Shown here piece by piece: positions 58,741-64,000 of a stretch of DNA of 64,000 nt. The notes beneath the pieces are model-generated. The model was not told the origin of the DNA. It ran no database searches and saw only the letters and a program-made list of their open reading frames with translations. The DNA is from Tritrichomonas musculus. Taxonomy: Eukaryota; Parabasalia; Tritrichomonadida; Tritrichomonadidae. The stretch lies in NCBI GenBank assembly GCA_039105265.1, contig JAPFFF010000018.1, positions 2,046,001 through 2,110,000 on the forward strand, in the 5' to 3' direction. The translations under genes and the position numbers were made by a program. Every line of letters begins with the position of its first letter. Position 1 is the first letter of the stretch.

Positions 58741-59519
58741 TGTGGGGAAATAATGTTATAAAAAATCTATACGTTTAGTCATCATTTTTTATTTATATTT
58801 ATTACAATAATAAAAACTTTTTTCATTATTTCAAAATATAAATAATAATTATAAAATATAAAATAATATTTATATGAATAAAATTAGCAAGAATAAATAA
58901 ATTTTTGTAAGATATAATAAAAATAATGAATTGCATTCTTGCAACATTCAAATTTTTTTATATAATTTTTTTTTCATACATTTCATTTATGTATTTAATT
59001 TTAATCGGATATCTGAAACAAAGAAAACCGAAATATTGTAATTTAATTTACTGATATCAATAACATTAATGAAACAAATAAATCTTTTAAATATTTCTTC
59101 TTTTACTCAAAATGTAAATAAAATTTTTAAAGATTTAATCTTTTTCTTCGAAAAATAGTATTTTATAAATTTAAGTTTACAATATAGTCCAATTAATTTA
59201 ATAATATTCGGAGAATATTTTATTTTGGCATAGATATTCATATTTTTTGTTAAGTTCAAACATCTGAAATTTCTTTTCAGTATATATTATTAAATCTTAT
59301 TTAAAAAATATCATATTTAATTAATAAGAATGATGTTTATAAATATAATTATAGAAAAATTGAGAGAAGTTTAGAAAATCACAAAATTGAGTAAACCTTT
59401 TCAAAGTATTGAAAATCACTCAAATATTGATTTTTTTTCAATATATTTTTTAGAAGCATTTCTATATTAATTCAATTTTGTGGATGTTTGAAATGAAATG
59501 ATGTGAAGTAACTTTTACT
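58741..59519. other. Gene-free AT-rich interval before the decarboxylase
   Basis: Very AT-rich, no open frame or recognisable element. The last 20 bp form the promoter-proximal part of the decarboxylase gene. Confidence 0.5.
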
Positions 59520-59527
59520 TCATTTTT
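59520..59527 (+). promoter_or_regulatory. Initiator-like element of the decarboxylase gene
   Basis: TCATTTTT begins 16 nt before the ATG, the same arrangement as at the histone genes. A bacterial-type gene carrying a host-type initiator suggests it is domesticated and transcribed. Inferred from pattern and position. Confidence 0.5.
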
Positions 59528-59535
59528 TATTAATA

Positions 59536-60060
59536 ATGGCAACATTTGATCGCAGCGATCTCTCCGAATTCCTTGGAAAACACCTCGTCTACACATATGA
59601 CAACGGATGGGACTATGAACTCTATATCAAAAACGACAAAACAGTCGATTATCGCATTCATAGTGGCATGGTTGGCGGAAGATGGGTCAAAGATCAAACT
59701 GCTTTCATCGTGAGAGTTTCCACTCATTGCTACAAGGTTTCCTGGACTGAACCAACCGGAACAAGCGTCAGTCTGATTTGCAATTTGGAAGATAAAGTAT
59801 TCCATGGTACAATCTTCTTCCCTCGCTGGATTATTAATGATCCAAAGAAGACTGTTTGCTTCCAAAATGAACATCTCCCACTTATGGCTCAATATCGCGA
59901 TGCTGGACCAACATATCCAATTGAAGTTATCGATGAATTCGCTACATTGACAATCATTCACAATGCTGGTCAAAATGACGACAAGATAATTGCTTGTGGT
60001 TCTAGCGAACTTCCTAAAAATTGGAAGGAAGAATTATTAAAACAAGTTAATGGTAAATAA
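59536..60060 (+). CDS. Phenolic acid decarboxylase (bacterial type, PadC-like)
   Basis: A 174-residue protein, the full length of bacterial PAD. It matches from FDRSDLSEFLGKHLVYTYDN through YRIHSGMVGGRWVKDQ, KVSWTEPTGTSVSL, FHGTIFFPRWI and TVCFQNEHLPLM to VIDEFATLTII. The residues aligned to the PAD active site (Tyr11, Tyr13, Arg41, Glu64 in Bacillus numbering) are Tyr19, Tyr21, Arg49 and Glu72, all present. PAD decarboxylates coumaric, ferulic and caffeic acids to vinylphenols in a lipocalin-like barrel. The family is essentially bacterial. The gene is visibly less AT-rich than its flanks, and no signal peptide or organelle leader is present. A cytosolic enzyme acquired from bacteria is the best reading. 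Confidence 0.95.
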   Translation: MATFDRSDLSEFLGKHLVYTYDNGWDYELYIKNDKTVDYRIHSGMVGGRWVKDQTAFIVRVSTHCYKVSWTEPTGTSVSLICNLEDKVFHGTIFFPRWIINDPKKTVCFQNEHLPLMAQYRDAGPTYPIEVIDEFATLTIIHNAGQNDDKIIACGSSELPKNWKEELLKQVNGK

Positions 60061-60462
60061 AATAATTAGAAACTTAATTTTCCTTTGCCTTTTTTTATTT
60101 GCTTTTGAATTATTAAATTAATGAATGATTATAAAATAATATAAAGTTTTATAATAATTCTAATTGCTGTTGCTACAATTATTTTTGTTGTCTGTGCACC
60201 AAAGAAATTGTTATCGAACAAGATATATGATTTAGTTAAAAATACTTATTAAAGACCATAATAAATTTTGCAATATTTGATTACGAATTATAAAAAGAAC
60301 CTATATGAAAAAAAAAAAAAAAAAAGAAATTAACAAAAAGATCAATATTTTTTTTTTTTTTTTTTTCCAATTTTTAGATCTAATGTTTAAAACATTATAA
60401 CAAAAGAATTAAATAATTAACAATAATAAATAAAATAAACGCACACTTGAAAATCATTCATT
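60061..60462. other. Convergent 3' interval with homopolymer tracts
   Basis: 402 bp between the decarboxylase and the second TBC gene, both pointing inward. A TAAATAAA string overlaps the decarboxylase stop. A17 and T18-type runs lie near 60308-60325 and 60349-60366. No gene. Confidence 0.5.
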
Positions 60463-62271
60463 TCATTGAAGCCAATCAATATCAAAATACTCAAAATTGA
60501 ACTGCTTCGTCATTTCATTAATATCATTACTTTGTTTATCATCATCATCATCATCTTTTATTGGATGATTTTCATAAATCCAAAGAGCAAGTCTCCCAAG
60601 TTCTCTTATATCTAGTGATTTCAAAATTGGAGATTGGAATATTTCTATGATATCTGTAAACCACTGACTAGCACTCTTGGCTATAATACCATCCGGACTG
60701 GCTGTGAAAATTGGGAATGTTTTAATAAGAACAGCACATACAAAATAAACAATCCAATGTTTAGGATCAGGGGAACAATGTAATTGGAGCCAAATATCCC
60801 ACACAGAATCAAATGAACGTTTACACAAATAAATTATATCCTGATACAAAAAAACAAGATTTTGAAGATTGTAATTTCTAAGCCAAATAGCTAAAAGAGG
60901 AATTATTTTGTCAAGAATATTCATCACTTTCTGAGCTATTTCTTGACAGTGGGGAGTAATTGAGAGGAAAAATTGATCATGATTAACATTTCTTAGCATC
61001 GAATCGTATAACCAAAACATTTTTGGAATTAGATCTTCGTAATTAGTTAGAACATTGCCATCTGAATCCACAGGATCGCCATCATCGTTCCAATTTGGAA
61101 AGTAGGAAAGTATTATTGGAACAAATAAATCGTTCATTCCTTGAACATATCCAATATTTTGATTGTATAAACAAAATGCTTTCAAAAGAGAAATCAGCAT
61201 ATTCATTCCCGTTTTAAAATCATGCCTAAAAGCTCCACGTGGATCATCTCTATCTGTTCGAAATGCATCGTTTCGAATGACATCAAAGGAGTTGCTTTTC
61301 AATTTAGAATTTCGCTTTAGTTGAGTTTCTTTAATAAGATCTACTTGCATTTTAAGAATTTTGTATTGATTTATTTGCTCTTCATCTTGCTTTTTTCGTG
61401 ATTCTGTGGTAGAGTTTTCGCATGAGTAGAGATTAAAAATGAAGGGAAGGGCATCAGGTAGTGCATTTTCATCTATTCCACAGTAAAAAGCTCGCTGTTT
61501 GAATGATTGCGGATCTTTCATTTTTCCATTTTCATCAAATAATGTTGGAAACTCTTCGAGAGTAATTGGCGTTAGTGATGGGGAATTTTTTAAAAATTCA
61601 TCAATATTGCTCATGAATACATCTATATCTGACATGGTGACTGCAGTAATTGGATAAAGTTGGTTAAAAATAAGCGCCTGCCTTTTATAAAGCATTCCTA
61701 CATACAATTCTGAAAATGAAATAAGCTCTCTCCAAAATTCGTCAAATGTTTCAAAATTCTTTCGTTTTGGCTGTATGTTTATTGAATTATGAAGGAATTG
61801 ATTTGGGCTACATTCTGAATAAAACATTAAATACAATGACTGACCACTACTAAATGAAGGAACTGCTATGCCATTAAGAAATATTTGAAAAATAAATTCT
61901 GTTAACTGATTAAGGTTTTGCTTGAAAACTAGCTTTCTTGAGACAGCTGAATCTTTAGTAGAAATGTTAATTGCGATCCCATCAATTGATTTGGTATCAG
62001 AAAATATAATATCTTTAATTAATCGACAATCGACTTCAAAGCTATGACCTGCAGAAAATCCATCAGGAGGAATATTTTCTTGAGTTTGCGATATTGAGCT
62101 CGCAATTTGCTGCTTTTCATTTTTACTTGAAACAAATCTAAGATAAAATCGAGTAGAAGTTTTTATAAGATTTATTGTACCAATTAATTTATTTGTCTGA
62201 TCAATAACTGGCTCAACAGAAGCAACTACTGTGTGAGCTTCAGGCTTTTTTCCTTTATTTGCGTTAAACAT
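60463..62271 (-). CDS. TBC-domain Rab GTPase-activating protein (second)
   Basis: A 602-residue protein. N-terminal ~1-300 are beta-rich without motif. The TBC domain (~320-575) has IRNDAFRTDRDDPRGAFRHD, carrying the Arg finger, and NIGYVQGMNDLFVPIILSYF, carrying the Gln finger (Y-V-Q-G-M-N-D). It ends with the C-terminal helices LQNLVFLYQDIIYLCKR and WDIWLQLHCSPDPKHWIVYF. The arrangement is closest to the Gyp7/TBC1D15-25 group. It is distinct from the TBC protein at 47980-49641; similarity between the two is limited to the TBC domain. Start lies in a TCATG context. An acidic Asp run lies near the C-terminus. Confidence 0.88.
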   Translation of the reverse strand: MFNANKGKKPEAHTVVASVEPVIDQTNKLIGTINLIKTSTRFYLRFVSSKNEKQQIASSISQTQENIPPDGFSAGHSFEVDCRLIKDIIFSDTKSIDGIAINISTKDSAVSRKLVFKQNLNQLTEFIFQIFLNGIAVPSFSSGQSLYLMFYSECSPNQFLHNSINIQPKRKNFETFDEFWRELISFSELYVGMLYKRQALIFNQLYPITAVTMSDIDVFMSNIDEFLKNSPSLTPITLEEFPTLFDENGKMKDPQSFKQRAFYCGIDENALPDALPFIFNLYSCENSTTESRKKQDEEQINQYKILKMQVDLIKETQLKRNSKLKSNSFDVIRNDAFRTDRDDPRGAFRHDFKTGMNMLISLLKAFCLYNQNIGYVQGMNDLFVPIILSYFPNWNDDGDPVDSDGNVLTNYEDLIPKMFWLYDSMLRNVNHDQFFLSITPHCQEIAQKVMNILDKIIPLLAIWLRNYNLQNLVFLYQDIIYLCKRSFDSVWDIWLQLHCSPDPKHWIVYFVCAVLIKTFPIFTASPDGIIAKSASQWFTDIIEIFQSPILKSLDIRELGRLALWIYENHPIKDDDDDDKQSNDINEMTKQFNFEYFDIDWLQ

Positions 62272-62533
62272 GATTTATAATTAGGTGATTTTTTTTGAAA
62301 CAGTCAATGCTCAAAAACGGTTTTGGTCAAAATAGATGATTTTGCAATTGCTGATTTTTCTCTTCAACTTTTTAAATGAAGCAGGCTGTTTTACAATTGA
62401 AAAAAATTAAATAGATTAAATCAAAAAATTTAAATGAGAAAATCATAATTTTAAAATAAAGAATAGGTTCCATCCCTATTTAAAAAAACTCTTTTATTTA
62501 AAAAACAATTGTAGAATGTTCTAGATGGGGAAA

Positions 62534-62971
62534 TTAATGTGATTGCCTTTTCTCACTTTCAATCATTGCTTTAACTTGTTGGTATTGAATTCGAGCTAAA
62601 TTCTTCAATATTGGTTGACCTCTTTTTGTTTTCATTCTTAAGAGCCTTCTATTTTTCTCTTTTTTTTCACGAATTCTCTGTGCTTCTTGTTTTTGCCTAT
62701 CTATTTCTTTTTGATTTTTTATTTGTTCATGTATTTCTTCCATTCTATTTGAAAGAAATTCAAGTCTTGCTTTTTGCAAAGAATTGATTTTATCATGAAT
62801 TGCTAATTCTGCCAGTTCCAAAAATTCTTCTTTAAGATCTGAATCAGGAATTATCGATAAATTGACATCATCACTAACAAGATTTTGCGCTGCTAAAACA
62901 AGAGAAGAATCATCATTTTTTCTCTTTATTTGCTGATTCTTTTTTTGTTTTGGTCCTCTATGATTCTTCAT
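62534..62971 (-). CDS. Fyv7/TAP26-like rRNA-processing protein
   Basis: A 145-residue, very basic, helical protein. A Lys/Arg-rich start (MKNHRGPKQKKNQQIKRK) is followed by a long coiled coil (KEIDRQKQEAQRIREKKEKN) and a C-terminal LRMKTKRGQPILKNLARIQY. The T-K/R-x-G-Q-P-x-M/L-x-x-x-I motif with a trailing helix is the conserved end of yeast Fyv7-type rRNA-processing factors. Its divergent neighbour 98 bp away encodes Rrp1/Nop52, another nucleolar 60S/rRNA factor, which supports the call by context. A TCATTTTAA initiator-like string lies at 62988-62996 on the minus strand. Confidence 0.5.
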   Translation of the reverse strand: MKNHRGPKQKKNQQIKRKNDDSSLVLAAQNLVSDDVNLSIIPDSDLKEEFLELAELAIHDKINSLQKARLEFLSNRMEEIHEQIKNQKEIDRQKQEAQRIREKKEKNRRLLRMKTKRGQPILKNLARIQYQQVKAMIESEKRQSH

Positions 62972-63069
62972 TTAAATCTAGATTTTGTTAAAATGATTCA
63001 ATTTTTACATCTGCCAGACTATTTTCTTTGAAATTCAATCTTCTCACAAATTATGGTCCTAAACATATC
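62972..63069. promoter_or_regulatory. Shared promoter of two nucleolar genes
   Basis: Only 98 bp separate the divergent Fyv7-like and Rrp1-like starts. TCATTTTAA faces the Fyv7-like gene. Toward Rrp1, TCACAAA (63044-63050) and TCATG at the start itself are initiator candidates. An out-of-frame ATG at 63053 would sit in any leader that begins upstream of it. Role inferred. Confidence 0.45.
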
Positions 63070-63954
63070 ATGGCTGAAATTTGTGGATCACCTTTTCCAT
63101 TTGGTGCACGAATTGCATCAGATGAGCATGAAATTCGATTAAAAGCTATTGATGAAGTTTTTGACTGGCTGAAAAATCAGAAGAAATTTGATATTGACGA
63201 TGGAAAAAAATTATGGTATGTTTTACTTAACGGGCTTTGGAAAACAGGTGGCTGGAAAAATCAACATGCATTAGCTAAAAAGTTATCTAGCATTCTACAA
63301 GAAGACTTTCCTGAAGATTCGAATATTCAGAAAGAGACAATAATTTCCTCCTTCTTTCTCTGTTTTGGCAAAGAATGGGGAAGTCTTGACAAGTGGAGGA
63401 TTGAAAAGTTTCTTGTTCTTGTCAGACAATTTGTTAATGCTATAATTGAGTGGACAAAAAATAGCGACAAGCTTGATTATTTACCATCACTCTTCAGAGA
63501 GGTACTTGCTCTTGATAACTGCGTTGGCTTGCAACAACAATTTGTTGATGTCATTACTGACCCACTCCATGATTTAATGAAATTAGACTTAAAAATGTAT
63601 AAAGAAAAAGAAAATTCAACATTAAAAGAACCAGCCGACTTTTTAAAACCATTTTCAGCATTATTCGCTGATTCACACTCGAAACCAGCTCTTGTTATTC
63701 GAATCAATGACCTAATAATTGATCCACTCGTCAGTTCAGATGGAGAGACATTATTTGGAAATGATATTGATGCAATTCTTCATTTCATGAGAGGCCTTAT
63801 TTCAAAACTAAATACGTCACTCAAACAAAACGAAACAAACGCTAAAGTTTCTCAGATTAGATATGATACAGCTGCTAGAGTAAGGCAACTTATTGCCGAC
63901 ATATTAAAAGCCAGAGAAGAAGCAGGCGCTCCTCCAGAAAAATCAACAGATTAA
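63070..63954 (+). CDS. Rrp1/Nop52-like ribosomal RNA processing protein
   Basis: The frame is open from a TTG at 63028; the first ATG, 63070 (MAEICGSPFPFGARIASDEH), gives 294 residues. It matches the Nop52/Rrp1 domain: FGARIASDEHEIRLKAIDEV, VFDWLKNQKKFDIDDGKKLW, YVLLNGLWKTGGWKNQHALA and WGSLDKWRIEKFLVLVRQFV, the last being the typical W-x-x-I/L-D-x-x-R-x-x-K-F-x-x-L-V-R. The family acts in 60S pre-rRNA processing in the nucleolus. The long disordered tail of animal NNP-1 is missing, as in short protist forms. The gene ends 46 bp before the window edge. Confidence 0.85.
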   Translation: MAEICGSPFPFGARIASDEHEIRLKAIDEVFDWLKNQKKFDIDDGKKLWYVLLNGLWKTGGWKNQHALAKKLSSILQEDFPEDSNIQKETIISSFFLCFGKEWGSLDKWRIEKFLVLVRQFVNAIIEWTKNSDKLDYLPSLFREVLALDNCVGLQQQFVDVITDPLHDLMKLDLKMYKEKENSTLKEPADFLKPFSALFADSHSKPALVIRINDLIIDPLVSSDGETLFGNDIDAILHFMRGLISKLNTSLKQNETNAKVSQIRYDTAARVRQLIADILKAREEAGAPPEKSTD

Positions 63955-64000
63955 ATTTGTTTCATATAAATATCACTATTTCTTGAATAAAAATGTTTTT

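Noticed and set aside
54200-59535. A large virus-like DNA transposon spanning the whole gap
   Set aside because: The visible parts belong to three different element classes, and the inverted ends found are short and bound only 1.8 kb; no capsid, protein-primed polymerase or integrase signal was seen.

Overview
The window comes from a very AT-rich, gene-dense, effectively intron-free eukaryotic genome. Long single-exon genes encode typical eukaryotic proteins: histones, Mps1, CK2, Cdc45, TBC, DENN, VPS9 and HECT. Many starts sit close behind a TCA(+1)-type initiator, such as TCATTTTTA 10-15 nt before the ATG. The gene mix (HECT, ankyrin with a DUF3447-like head, BTB/coiled-coil, GAF-PDE, a divergent H2A/H2B pair, a bacterial-type enzyme) fits a parabasalid, most like Tritrichomonas. 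The species call is inference from composition and gene style; no search was run.

Layout. 0-9.5 kb: an RCC1 protein, a VPS9 Rab-GEF, a doublecortin-like/P-loop protein, then a repeat-rich gap with a candidate small transposon, then a Rad23-like shuttle factor. 9.7-16.1 kb: BRO1, CK2 alpha, Mps1/TTK and a membrane-anchored S28 peptidase. 16.1-23 kb: a MITE with 10-bp target duplications, followed by a large HECT ubiquitin ligase split by a 700-bp TA-flanked element. 23.5-26 kb: a graveyard with a frameshifted ankyrin gene and tandem repeats. 26-28 kb: a surface-type membrane protein with no start codon. 28.5-34.5 kb: a small orphan, a multi-GAF cyclic-nucleotide phosphodiesterase and a Dbf4-like protein. 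35.2-36.3 kb: the H2B/H2A pair. 36.7-42.7 kb: an Asn-rich protein, an Rrp6-like protein without catalytic residues, AVL9 and a PITP. 43-54 kb: a BTB/coiled-coil protein, UIM-UBX, apyrase, TBC, a BET-like bromodomain protein, Cdc45 and a CaMKK-like kinase. 54-59.5 kb: a 5.5-kb gene-free interval with a TTAA-flanked element, a non-LTR retrotransposon remnant and a Tc1/mariner-type transposase remnant. 59.5-64 kb: a bacterial-type phenolic acid decarboxylase, a second TBC protein, and a divergent pair of ribosome-biogenesis genes (Fyv7-like and Rrp1/Nop52).

Themes. Membrane traffic (VPS9, BRO1, AVL9, PITP, two TBC proteins), replication and cell cycle (Dbf4-like, Cdc45, Mps1, CK2, histones), ubiquitin handling (HECT, Rad23-like, UIM-UBX) and RNA/ribosome processing (Rrp6-like, Fyv7-like, Rrp1) are all represented. 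No operons are seen. Neighbouring genes are mostly divergent or convergent, with 100-400 bp shared promoters. The strongest leads are the HECT gene broken by a transposon, the Rrp6 pseudoenzyme, the laterally acquired decarboxylase and the TIR elements.
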